Assembly (NCBI GenBank): GCA_963851245.1
Contig: CAWKOH010000004.1
Coordinates: 124,001-188,000, forward strand
DNA: 64,000 nt
Direction of reading: 5' to 3'
Source of the DNA: CAWKOH01 sp963851245
GTDB lineage: Bacteria; Actinomycetota; Acidimicrobiia; Acidimicrobiales; Palsa-688
Shown here piece by piece: positions 27,144 to 36,261 of this stretch. A program made the position numbers and the translations under genes. Positions within the stretch are counted from its first letter, which is position 1; every line of letters begins with the position of its first letter. The notes below the pieces were generated by a model. It made no database searches, had not been told where the DNA came from, and saw only the letters and a list, made by a program, of their open reading frames with translations.

Positions 27144-29580
27144 GGATGTAAATCCCTTCTATAAGAGTCGGCGCCATCGTTCGAACCCCGCCATTCCTGC
27201 GTGACCCCCGCCGCGGCCAGGCGGTCGATACTTTCCTCGTCGTAGCCCAGCTCGGCCAGGATCGCTCGGGTGTGCTCGCCGGCGGCGCAAGCGGGCGCCA
27301 GGCGGTTGGCGAAGCCCTCGAAGCCCACCTTCGCCGGGGGACGCCAGTAGCTACCGAAGACCGGATGCTCAGCCTCGATGAGAAGCTTCTCCTCTTCCAT
27401 CCAGCCGTCCTTCGGCAGGGCCGATACGGCCACCAGCGGAGCGCCGCGGGCCCGGGCTCGCCGGGCCCACTCCGCCGCAGACCGCGTCGCCAGGATGGCG
27501 GCGAGGGCGCCGGCCAGGTCGGCGTCGTGGTCGCTCCGGCTGGCCCCGTCGGCGAACCGACGATCGTCGCACCAGTCCCCCCAGCCCAATGTCGCCGTCA
27601 ACGCCCGCCACTCCTTCTCGTTGCGGCAGCCGACGTAGACCCATCCCTCCGTGCCCGGGTAGAGCCGCTGTAGCGCGCTCGACGCCGTGCTGTCCCTTGT
27701 CGGGGAGACGCCATTCGGGTGCCCCGTCGTAGCTAACGAGGTACGGCGACATGGCATATCCCGTGGTGGCGAGCATGGTCGTCTCCACCACCTGGCCTGC
27801 GCCCGCCGCCCGCTCCCTTCGATGAAGACCGAGCAGTACTGCCGTCGCCACGCCCAGGGCCGAGCCCGGGTCGGGGTACGAATCGTCTACCGGGGGATTC
27901 CCCCTCCCCGCCTGCAGTATGCCACTGCCTACCAATGCGTTCGGTGTGGAGTGGAACGCGGCTCTGCCGGCCTGAGGGCCTTCGGACCCGTACGAGGCGG
28001 CGTAAACATAAACGAGGCCGCGATTGCGGGCCAGCAGATTTACCGGGTCGATACCGAGCCGCTCCGCCACCCCGGGCCTGAAGCTGTGGAGGAACACATC
28101 GGCCCGCTCGACCAGCTCCAGCAGCGCCGCCATACCGTCCGGGCGCTTGAGGTCGAGGACGACGCTCTCCTTGCCGTGGAACAGCTTGGCTGCCTGCAGA
28201 CCGAGGCGCCGGGCCGGCTCGCCGCCCGGGGGCTCGACCTTCACCACCCGGGCCCCCATCTCCGCCAGGAGCGTGGCCGCCAGCGGTCCGGCCAGAAAGT
28301 AGGCCACCTCCAGGATGGTGACACCGTCCAGCGGATAGACGGGCCGGTTGGCGCGGGCCGGCCTGGGTGAAGGTTCCGGCCCGGGCCCATCGAGCTCCGC
28401 CCGCACCTGGCGGTTGTGCTCGCCGACCCTGGGAGCGGGCCGGCTCGAAAACGGTGTTGCGCCGGCGAAGAGGGCCAGCGGGCCTACCTGCCGGCACGGC
28501 CCTACCTCCGGGTCCTCGACGGTAACGACCCTGCCGTTGTCGACCATCTGGGGGTGGGCGAGGAACTCGTCAGGAGTCAGGAACGGGTCGGCGCCCACGT
28601 CGAGCTCGGCAAATATCTGCATCCACTCGTCGCTCGCTCGGGTCTTCATGCGGACCCGGATCTCGGACCCGAGAGCGGCCACATCCTGCAGCCTTTCGAC
28701 GCCCATGGGTGCTCCGGCGTATCGAGGATCGCCGAGCCGGTCCTCGAGGTCGAGGGCCCGCAGCCAGGACCGAAAGTGGTGGTCCTGGCGGGCGCACATC
28801 TGGATGTACCGGCCGTCCTGGCAGAGGCGCGGTCATGAAACACAGCTCGATTCCGGCGTTCATGGCCGGCGTGGCTCTTTTGGCTGTCGAGGCCGTCGGG
28901 TCCCCTGCCCGGGCCATCTCCTGACGCATGAGGATGGCAGCCAGGCCCTGCACCAGGCTGGTGGTCACGTGGTCGCCCTCGCCGGTCTCTTCGCGAGCGA
29001 GTAGTGCAGCCAGCACGCCCTGGGTCGCCAGCTGGGCCGCGGCGAAGGATGCGACCGGCACCGCCGTGTAGATGGGGGCGTCCCGATACTGGCCCGGGAC
29101 GGCCCCGCTCAGAACGTCGAGGCCGACCATGTGGCCGCTCACGGCGGCGACGATCCCCTCGTAGCCGGGCAGTTCGGCATAGGCGCCGGCCGGCCCGAAC
29201 CCGGAAATGGAGCAGTAGACGAGCCGCCGGTTGCGGTTGTGGAGTGTGCTCCAACCCAATCCCAGCCGGTCGGCCACCCCGGGGCGGAAAGATTCGATGA
29301 ACACGTCGGCCCGTTCGGCCAGCCGGCCGGCCAGGTTGCGATCCTCCTGCTTGCGGAGGTCGAGGGCGATCGACCGCTTGCCTCGGTTCCACATGTGCGA
29401 GCCGCTCTGGGTCCGGCTCCAGTCGCCCCACGGCGGTTCGACCTTCACGACGTCGGCACCGTTGTCGGCCAGGATCATGCCGGGCATCGACCCGGCCATA
29501 CCCTGTCCGAGCTCGACCACGCGCAGATCCCGGCAGGCGTCGGAGGGCGAAGGGTGCGTGCCGTCCGCCATCGCCGTCAC
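27140..29580 (-). CDS. Tandem (two-domain) CaiB/BaiF family III CoA-transferase, frameshifted
   Basis: Two complete CaiB/BaiF modules follow each other in one gene of about 813 codons. Module 1 opens LRVVELGQGMAGSMPGMILA and runs to about 28400. Module 2 opens GVTILEVAYFLAGPLAATLL and runs to 27140. Frame changes are needed near 28832 (in module 1) and near 27710 (in module 2). The family moves CoA between carboxylic acids. The Asp expected in the V-D-V-S strand is Thr in module 1 (HVTTSL) and Glu in module 2 (VVETTM). Start GTG 29580 overlaps the cyclase stop, and its stop overlaps the next start. Confidence 0.85.
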
Positions 29581-30546
29581 ACCAGGGCCATGGCGTTGGC
29601 GGGGGAGGCCACTCCACCGGTGACGTGAAGGGGGACGGACACGACGCAGCAGGTGGCTCGTTGCGACCGGGCCGACCAGGCGGCCAGGCCCTCGAGGTCC
29701 CAGAGCTCACCGAAGGGGAGGCCGAGGCCGGCCAGGCAGCGGCGGTGCAGTGAGCCGACGGCGGGGTCACCCGGCAGCACTTCCACGGCCGGGTTGTCGG
29801 CGGCGACGGCGAACACCCCCGCGTCCCACAGGTACCGGGCCATGTCCGATCCGGCGTGAAGCCCTACGCCGACGGGCATGGCCAGGTGCTCTGAGGGCAA
29901 GCCATCCCTGCGCATCTGGTCGACCCACCCCGTCCGGAGCAAGATGACATCGCCCGGTCCGGGCTGTGCTCCCATGAGGTCAGCGGTCGCCTCCAGCTCG
30001 TCCACGGTGATGGGCCGCTCCTCGAACGCATCGACGGTCTGGCCCGAGGTCTGCCAGTAGCGGGGGAGATCCAGGAGGACGCCCCGGGTCACGACCCCCA
30101 CCGTCAACCAGGTGTGGATGCCCAGCTCGACGGCCTGGGGCGAGTCCCACGCCTCGATCCCCCCGAAGAAACCGTGCCGGCCGGCGCCGAAATGCCGGAG
30201 GGCGTCCCACTGGCTGGAGGCCTGAGGGTTGAGATGGGCGAACTCGTCGTCGATCATCGAGGGGCGCAGGGCGTGCACCCGGTGCTGCAACGGGGCCCGG
30301 CCGTAGAGCGGGGGATCGGGCTGATCGAGGGGGAGGGTCAGGTCGAGGCACTGGCCCTCGACCGCCTCGGCCAGAGCCACCAGGCGGCGCTCGGGCGTGA
30401 GCCGGTTCAGGGTGCCCAGCCTCCGGTCGGGCCAGACATCCCAGGCGTGGCGGATGTCAGTGCCCGGTAGTGAGGGCAGCTCGTCGTAGGCGGGTTCTTG
30501 GCCTGCCGTCGGTTTAGCTTTGCCTGCCGTCGGTTTAATTGCTCAT
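29577..30546 (-). CDS. Cyclase-family protein (kynurenine formamidase-like)
   Basis: A metal-dependent hydrolase or cyclase of the PF04199 type. Unambiguous coding runs from GTG 30380, but the same frame upstream still matches the family (YDELPSLPGTDIRHAWDVWP and LGTLNRLTPERR), so the true start lies further out. ATG 30546 overlaps the thiolase stop (ATGA) and would be in frame if one base were removed from ATTAAA near 30538. Metal-site residues are visible in SSQWDALRHFG and in ADNPAVEV. A 21-bp tandem repeat sits within the first codons. The stop overlaps the CoA-transferase start. Confidence 0.8.
30501..30537. repeat. 21-bp tandem duplication at the cyclase 5' end
   Basis: GCCTGCCGTCGGTTTA occurs at 30501-30516 and again at 30522-30537, with GCTTT between, giving a period of 21 bases. 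On the minus strand it encodes two KPTAG units near the N-terminus of the cyclase. Its length is a multiple of three. Confidence 0.85.
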
Positions 30547-31703
30547 CGGTCCGCCGTCAGGATCATGGCGGAGCCGTCCATGAGAGCACCGGAGGTGACG
30601 ATGGCCACCTCGTGGCGGGGCGCCTGCCGGACCCCGCCGCGACCCTGCACCTGGAGTACCGCCTCGGCCACCGTGTTCATGCCGTGCAGGTAACCCTCCG
30701 CCAGCAACCCCCCGTTGGTGTTGGTCGGAAGGCGCCCGTCGATGCGGCCCGCTCCTGATCGGAAGAAGGCCCCCGACTCGCCGCGGCCGCACAGGCCCAG
30801 GCCTTCGAGCCCTATGAGGACGGTGCTGGTGAAGCAGTCGTAGATCTCGGCCACGTCCACATCCGCACTCGCGACGCCGGCCCGGGCGAACAGTTCGTCG
30901 CGCAGCCAGCTGGTGTAGTTGCGGGTGTAGTCCTCCCAGAGCAGGTGGTCGCCGATATCGAGGCCGGGATGAGCCCCGGCGCGGTAGCACCCCGAAGCCA
31001 CCACTGCCGGCGGATGCGGCAGGTCCCGGGCCCGCTCTAGGGACGTGACCACGACCGCGCAAGCGCCATCCACTTCGACGGTGCAGTCCGACCGGCGGAA
31101 CGGCTCGACCACGTACGGCTCGGCTGAATAGGCGTCGAAGTCGAGGGCCTCACGGCGCATGGCCCGGTCGTTGCGCTCGGCGTACCATCGCTGTCCGACC
31201 GCCACCGCGCCGAGGTCTTCGGAGGACTGGCCCGTTTCGTACAGGAACCTCTGCGCCCACATGGCCACGTACATCATGTAGGCGTCGTAGCCGATGGGGT
31301 ACCGGTACTGCCCGCCTTCGCCGGCGAAATGCATGGTGCCGACCCGCTGCTGCGAGCGCCCGTTGAGGGCGCGGTACACGACAACGACGTTCGCATCGCC
31401 ATGGGCGACCGCCTGCGCCGCCTGCCAGACGAGATGGCACGGGGCCTGCCCTCCCAGCTGAACGTCCAGGACCGTGCGCAACTGGCCCATGGCGAGGGCG
31501 CTGGAGACGGCGACGCACGGCACCGAGTCGGACATGACCATGAAGCTGGCCAGGCCATCTACGTCGCCGGGGGTGAGGCCGGCGTCAGCCAGCGCGTTGC
31601 TGACCGCTTCGGTCGCCAGGGACAGCACACTGCGGCCGGATCGCCGGCTCAAGGTGGTATAGCCCACCCCGACGATCGCGGCCCCGGTCCCGTTGCTACT
31701 CAT
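30543..31703 (-). CDS. SCP2-type thiolase (lipid-transfer protein/Ltp2-like)
   Basis: A 386-residue thiolase-superfamily protein from ATG 31703, which overlaps the DUF35 stop by ATGA; the open frame further upstream is an overlapping shadow. It opens AAIVGVGYTTLSRRSGRSVL, lacks the classical thiolase Cys context, and has EIYDCFTSTV and LLAEGYLHGMN. These resemble the Tyr-containing motifs of Ltp2-type enzymes, which with a DUF35 partner cleave side-chain beta-hydroxyacyl-CoAs by a retro-aldol reaction. The partner lies directly upstream here. The substrate need not be a steroid. Confidence 0.85.
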   Translation of the reverse strand: MSSNGTGAAIVGVGYTTLSRRSGRSVLSLATEAVSNALADAGLTPGDVDGLASFMVMSDSVPCVAVSSALAMGQLRTVLDVQLGGQAPCHLVWQAAQAVAHGDANVVVVYRALNGRSQQRVGTMHFAGEGGQYRYPIGYDAYMMYVAMWAQRFLYETGQSSEDLGAVAVGQRWYAERNDRAMRREALDFDAYSAEPYVVEPFRRSDCTVEVDGACAVVVTSLERARDLPHPPAVVASGCYRAGAHPGLDIGDHLLWEDYTRNYTSWLRDELFARAGVASADVDVAEIYDCFTSTVLIGLEGLGLCGRGESGAFFRSGAGRIDGRLPTNTNGGLLAEGYLHGMNTVAEAVLQVQGRGGVRQAPRHEVAIVTSGALMDGSAMILTADR

Positions 31704-32176
31704 GCCCGGGGTCCGGTATCGCCCTCGGCTGGAACTAACTCGAAGCACAGCTCGGTCCATTCGGGATGGTCCACGAAGCGGGGTCGGACCCGATCGCCGA
31801 TGCCGGTGTCGCTGTTCGGTTGAACCCGACCGACCATGCGCGGCCCGTCGTCGAGTTGCACGGTGGCCACGGTGTAGGGCAGCCAGGCGGCGGCCCCGGG
31901 CGAGACGGCCGCATGGACGGTCACGAAGGAGTACACCGTACCGAGGCAGGAGGACTCGACCATGTCGAATGAGCCCGAGGCGCACCAGGGGCACGAGGGC
32001 ATCGGGGGAAAGCGGATCCTTCCGCACGACGTGCAACGTTCCAGCATGACCCGGTGGGCGCGCAGGCCTTCCCACCACGCTTCGCTGTCGGGGCTGGGTT
32101 CGGGCGCCGGCCCGGCCGGGTGCCAGTCGGCTACCGGTGCATCGCGGCCCTGAAGGCCGGCCTCACTCTCGACCAA
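31700..32176 (-). CDS. DUF35 OB-fold protein with zinc ribbon, partner of the thiolase
   Basis: A 158-residue protein with a rubredoxin-like zinc ribbon CTSCGRIRFPPMPSCPWC (about residues 48-65) followed by an OB-fold (SSCLGTVYSFVTVH). This is the DUF35 architecture found next to thiolases, ketosynthases and Ltp2-type aldolases, where it forms a complex and contacts the acyl-CoA. Its start lies 14 bases inside the upstream amidohydrolase end, and its stop overlaps the thiolase start, so all three are translationally coupled. Confidence 0.9.
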   Translation of the reverse strand: MVESEAGLQGRDAPVADWHPAGPAPEPSPDSEAWWEGLRAHRVMLERCTSCGRIRFPPMPSCPWCASGSFDMVESSCLGTVYSFVTVHAAVSPGAAAWLPYTVATVQLDDGPRMVGRVQPNSDTGIGDRVRPRFVDHPEWTELCFELVPAEGDTGPRA

Positions 32177-33293
32177 AGCCGTACAGCCGCGCCGCGTTGC
32201 CGACCAGGATCATCTCTGCCTCGGCGGGCGGCACCCCGGAGAAGGTGGCCTGCAGGAGGCGCTGCGAGTTGGGCCAGTTGGCGCTGATGTGGGGATAGTC
32301 GCTTGACCACAGCATCCGGTCCACGCCTATGTCGTGGCGCACGCGGACTCCGAATGTGTCGTTGATGAAGGTGGTGCTGATGTGCCGGTCCACGTAGCGA
32401 CTGGGCAGGTCCCGGACGGTGAAGTTGCTTGTGGGCCGCAACCGCAGGAAGTTGCCGTCGATCTGCTCCTTGAAGTACGGCACCCACCCGCTGTCGACCT
32501 CGGCGAAGACCACCTGCAGCGTCGGGAAGCGGTCGAATATGCCGGCGAAGATCATCTGGACGATCCGGTTGGGGGCGTCGAAGAAGCGGCCGTAGCCGGG
32601 GAGGGGCACCCGATGGGCGGCAGGCATGCTCATGGTGAGGCTGACATGCACGTTCAAGCTGGCGCCGCGCTCTGTTAGGGCGGCCCAGACCTTGTCGTCC
32701 TCGGGGGCGATCTCGAGGCTGCCGTTGGGATAAGCGGTCATGAGGAAACCGCGGATGCCGGGTCGGCCCCATACTCGATCCATCTCGGCCACGGCGTCCT
32801 CGGCTCCGCAGTTAGGCAGCATGGCCAGCCCTCCGAAACGCGATGGGGCCGCGGCTGTGTACTCGGAGAGCCAGTCGTTGTAGGCGGAGACCATCGCTTG
32901 ATGCAGCTCGGCGTCACGGTTGGCCGCCACGCCCTGGGACAGCCGGGGCGTGGGGTACAGGATCTCGGCGTCGACTCCGTCCTTGTTCATCTCCTCGAGG
33001 CGGGCGGCGGGGTCGTACCCGCCATGACGTATCTCTTCGAAACGCACCCAGCCCTTCTGCTCCTCGGGGTCGAGACCGGCGCAGGCGTTCATCCCGAAGT
33101 TGATGGGGTCGGTGGCCCCCTCGATCACCCAGCCGTCACCTTCGGGGAAGCGCTCCATGCGAGGAACCCTCTCTTTGAAGCGCTTCGGCACCCGGCTGGT
33201 CCAGAGATCCCCCGGCTCGTTCACGTGGGTGTCGGCCGAGATGAGGCGATATTCCTGGGTTGGCACTTCGGCTCTCCTCGCTCGGTCGGTCAT
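32163..33293 (-). CDS. Amidohydrolase-2 family metal-dependent hydrolase (paralogue 4)
   Basis: An intact 376-residue PF04909-type protein. The N-terminal metal motif is D21-T-H23-V-N-E26 in ISADTHVNEPGDLW. The barrel His is in LNVHVSLTM and the C-terminal Asp in MLWSSDYPHISANW. It shares the TDPINFG and ILYPTPRLSQG segments with paralogue 3, suggesting a recent duplication within the operon. ATG 33293 overlaps the stop of the cupin gene (ATGA). Confidence 0.9.
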   Translation of the reverse strand: MTDRARRAEVPTQEYRLISADTHVNEPGDLWTSRVPKRFKERVPRMERFPEGDGWVIEGATDPINFGMNACAGLDPEEQKGWVRFEEIRHGGYDPAARLEEMNKDGVDAEILYPTPRLSQGVAANRDAELHQAMVSAYNDWLSEYTAAAPSRFGGLAMLPNCGAEDAVAEMDRVWGRPGIRGFLMTAYPNGSLEIAPEDDKVWAALTERGASLNVHVSLTMSMPAAHRVPLPGYGRFFDAPNRIVQMIFAGIFDRFPTLQVVFAEVDSGWVPYFKEQIDGNFLRLRPTSNFTVRDLPSRYVDRHISTTFINDTFGVRVRHDIGVDRMLWSSDYPHISANWPNSQRLLQATFSGVPPAEAEMILVGNAARLYGFGRE

Positions 33294-34108
33294 CCGGGAT
33301 TGCTTGCGGATGCGCTGGGAAAATACTCGCTGTCGTTGACGAAGGTCAGGCTCCGGACCCTTCCCCCCTCGAGTTGGGGTTCCGAACCCTCCGTCGTCTG
33401 CTCGGACGCGTCGCGGCGGTAGTTGAGGAAGGCGAACCCGTCGGGGCCGCTACGGAACTGATAGCGCTGGTCGCCTCTGATGGCGACGGCATCGCCGGGC
33501 CCGAGCTCGTAGCGGCCGAACTGGATCCGGCCTCGCAGCACGTACAGGATCTCGTCGGCCGAGTGGCTGTGGGCGCTGGAGCGGTATTCCTGCTCCCGGC
33601 TGGTGAGGAAAAGGGTGATGCGGCAGGTGAGGCAGGTCGAGTCGGCGAACATGCGCGTGTCGCGGCCCGGCTCGGTCGCGGCCCACACTCCGCCCGGGCC
33701 CACCACGTGAACACCACGGCGCTCCGGGGCGGGCGGTCCGTGAATGCCGTCAGCCGGCGGCTCTGGATCCTCCGGTCCGAAGTGAACCATGACCGCCCCG
33801 TTCGGCGCCCGGACCCGGGCCGGCACGCCGGACTCGATGACCACCGCAGCTCCCGCCGGGCACTCCGAACCGTTGAACTCGAGCGCACCGTCGACCACAT
33901 ACAGGCCCTCGTCGCCGTGGTGCCCGGTCCACGTGAGTACCGCGCCGGCCGCCAGCTCGGCCCATGTCACCCACAGAGGAAAGCCGTCGAAGCGGGCCGA
34001 CCAGCTCGACGCGTCGCCATGCAGGGTGCAGGTCGGAGCGGCGTAGCCGGCCCCCAGCTCAGCCTCGTCCCGGCGGGCAAAGGCGATCGCCTTGACGCGC
34101 TCAGGCAT
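33290..34108 (-). CDS. Two-domain cupin protein
   Basis: A 272-residue bicupin from ATG 34108; a TTG at 34144 is a weaker alternative. Domain 1 has LTWTGHHGDEGLYVVDGALE (two His, Glu). Domain 2 has SAHSHSADEILYVLRGRIQFG (H-x-H-x-x-x-E), a good metal site. Bicupins of this form include gentisate-like and quercetinase-like dioxygenases and transcription-linked sensors. Its stop overlaps the amidohydrolase ATG. The 57-base gap to the upstream SDR is the largest in the operon. Confidence 0.8.
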   Translation of the reverse strand: MPERVKAIAFARRDEAELGAGYAAPTCTLHGDASSWSARFDGFPLWVTWAELAAGAVLTWTGHHGDEGLYVVDGALEFNGSECPAGAAVVIESGVPARVRAPNGAVMVHFGPEDPEPPADGIHGPPAPERRGVHVVGPGGVWAATEPGRDTRMFADSTCLTCRITLFLTSREQEYRSSAHSHSADEILYVLRGRIQFGRYELGPGDAVAIRGDQRYQFRSGPDGFAFLNYRRDASEQTTEGSEPQLEGGRVRSLTFVNDSEYFPSASASNPG

Positions 34109-34165
34109 CGATTCGACCGTATCGCAATGGTAATGATGATTCAAATTACAGCCGGCGCGAAAGGG

Positions 34166-34946
34166 TCAAGTGACTCGCATGCCTCCGTCGACGGGCAGCG
34201 AGGAACCGGTGATGTAGGAAGCCGCATCGCTGGCCAGAAAGAGGACGGCGGCCGCCACCTCGATAGCCTCGGCGCAACGGCCGGTGAGCGCTCGTTGCCC
34301 CACGACCCGGCGCACGTAGGGCTCCGCGCTCGCGGTCAACTCGGTCATCACGAATCCCGGCGCCACCGCGTTCACCCGGATGCCGAGCGGCCCGGTCCAT
34401 TGCTGAGCCAGGTCACGGGTGATTCCTTCGATGGCGGCCTTGCTGGCCGTGTAGGCCGCCTGCGGAGCGTCCAGGGTGGTGGTGGCGATGACGCTGCTGA
34501 TGTTGACGATGCTCGATCCTGGCCGCATGACCCGGGCACAGGCCTGCGCCATCCAGTACGAGCCCATGAGGTTGACATCGACCACGCGGCGGAACTCCTC
34601 GGGCTTCTCGCGCAGGGCCGGGACGGACGACGCCACTCCCGCCCCATTCACGAGCACGTCGATCCGCCCGAACTCCTCCAACCCGGCCCTGACCATGCGC
34701 TCGCAGTCGGACGGTGAAGTCACATCGGTCGGCACCGCCAGGACCCGGCGTCCGAGTGCCCGGGCCGCCGCCGCGGTGGTGTCGAGCCTCCGGGCCCGGC
34801 GGGCCCCCACCACCAGGTCGGCTCCGGCGGCCGCGAACGACGAGCGCGCACGCGGCGCCCAGACCGGAAGAGGCGCCTGTGATGACGGCGACCCTGCCGT
34901 CCAGGCGGAACCGGTCCAGGATGGAGCGCCCGGGGCCCGGGCTCAC
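34166..34946 (-). CDS. Short-chain dehydrogenase/reductase (one frameshift)
   Basis: A classical SDR of about 260 residues. GTG 34946 overlaps the upstream cupin stop (GTGA). The NAD(P) motif is VITGASSGLGAA, then a one-base shift near 34855, then VLVNGAGVAS, the catalytic Ser in NISSVIAT, Tyr/Lys in AAYTASKAAIEG and the closing PVDGG. The single indel leaves every motif intact, so a sequencing error is likely. It would oxidise or reduce a hydroxy/keto intermediate of the pathway. Confidence 0.85.
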
Positions 34947-35416
34947 GTCGGCCCGGGTCGATCCCAACGCCCGAGGGGCGGTTCGTCTACGTCCGGGTCG
35001 AACCAGCCGTACGGTCCCAGGCTTATGAAGAAGAACTCGACGCCGTCGGGACCGGGCAACTCACCACCGTAGGCGTAACCGCCCTTGACCCACCGTAGAT
35101 CACCTTCGCGGTAGACACCTTCACCGGGTATGTGCAGTTCGCCCCGGCGGGGAATGTAGATGGTGTCGGAGGGATGCCAGTGGGAAGGCCCCGGGGCGCC
35201 GGGCTCGATCCGGACCAACATGCAGAAGTTGCCGCTGGCCGGGTCGATGAGGGTCTTGGTGAACACGTACGGGCTGGGCTCGGTGCTCTCCGGTCCCATG
35301 TAGCCCACCCAGGGGAGCTCGTCGAGCGTGATCACCGTCCGCGGCTTGAGGGGGTTGGCCGGCGTGACCAGCAATTCGGATCCGAACTTGGCGACGTATT
35401 GCGGTGTGATGGTCAT
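34943..35416 (-). CDS. Single-domain cupin
   Basis: A 157-residue protein from ATG 35416; the longer open frame upstream is a shadow of the neighbouring SDR. The cupin core has GAPGPSHWHPSDTIYIPRRG (H-x-H then Thr/Tyr), followed by EGVYREGDLRWVKGGYAYGG. Such ChrR- or acetylacetone dioxygenase-like cupins bind one metal. It sits between two SDR genes in the operon. No reaction can be assigned. Confidence 0.8.
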   Translation of the reverse strand: MTITPQYVAKFGSELLVTPANPLKPRTVITLDELPWVGYMGPESTEPSPYVFTKTLIDPASGNFCMLVRIEPGAPGPSHWHPSDTIYIPRRGELHIPGEGVYREGDLRWVKGGYAYGGELPGPDGVEFFFISLGPYGWFDPDVDEPPLGRWDRPGPT

Positions 35417-35451
35417 GTTTTCCTCCACCTGGCTCGAGTGAACTTGATGGG

Positions 35452-36261
35452 TTATGGCAAGATGGCGCCGCCGTCGACGACCAGCACGGCGCCCGTCATA
35501 TAGGAAGCGGCCCGGCTGGCCAGGAAGGTCACCGCCACCGCCACCTCGTCGGGCTCGCCGAAGCGATGCATGGGTATGTGGGCGCAGTAGGCCGATTGCC
35601 ACTCGTCCGGGCTCTGGTCGGTGCCGGCCACCTTGGCCACCGCCGCCACCGATGACCGCTCCGTCTTGATAGGCCCCGGAGCCACCGCGTTGACCCGGAT
35701 ACGGTGCTCGGCCAGCTCCTGGGCGAACCCCTGTGTCAGCGCCACGATCCCGGCTTTGGCGGCCGAGTAGGCGACGACGCCCGGCCGGGCCCGCAAGCCG
35801 GCACGTGAGGAGATGTTGACGATCGCGCCTTCGGTGCCGGTCTCGGTCATCGTCCGGGCGCACGCCTGCGAGAAGAGAAACGTCCCCTTCAGGTTCACGT
35901 CGGTGATCTGGTCCCACTGCTGCTCGGTCAGCTCGAGGATGGGGGAAGACGGATAGATCCCGGCGCAGTTGACCAGGACATCCAGGCGCCCCAAGGCGGT
36001 GGTGGCGGCTTCCACGGCCGCCGCCGCGGTAGCCGGATCGCAGACGTCCCCGATTACGGGCACGGCGCCGCTTCCTCCCGTCGTGAGCTCCTTCGCTACC
36101 GACCGGGCCGCTTCCGCGTCCAGGTCGACCACGACGATGGCCGCTCCGGCGCCGGCCAGCCGCCGGCATACAGCGGCACCGATGCCGGCCCCGGCTCCGG
36201 TGACCACGGCGGCCAGGCCGCTGAAGTCGAGGAGCTGATCCAGGGGCGTCGGCGCGGTCAC
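35452..36261 (-). CDS. Short-chain dehydrogenase/reductase
   Basis: An intact 269-residue SDR. The NAD(P) motif is VVTGAGAGIGAAV; an acidic Asp (VVVDLDAEA) after the second strand favours NAD. NNAG is replaced by VNCAGIYPS. The catalytic Ser is in NISSRAG, Tyr/Lys in VAYSAAKAGIVA, and the end reads VLVVDGG. ATG 36261 overlaps the stop of the flavin oxidoreductase (ATGA), so the two are coupled. Probably an NAD-dependent alcohol/hydroxyacyl dehydrogenase. Confidence 0.92.
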   Translation of the reverse strand: MTAPTPLDQLLDFSGLAAVVTGAGAGIGAAVCRRLAGAGAAIVVVDLDAEAARSVAKELTTGGSGAVPVIGDVCDPATAAAAVEAATTALGRLDVLVNCAGIYPSSPILELTEQQWDQITDVNLKGTFLFSQACARTMTETGTEGAIVNISSRAGLRARPGVVAYSAAKAGIVALTQGFAQELAEHRIRVNAVAPGPIKTERSSVAAVAKVAGTDQSPDEWQSAYCAHIPMHRFGEPDEVAVAVTFLASRAASYMTGAVLVVDGGAILP

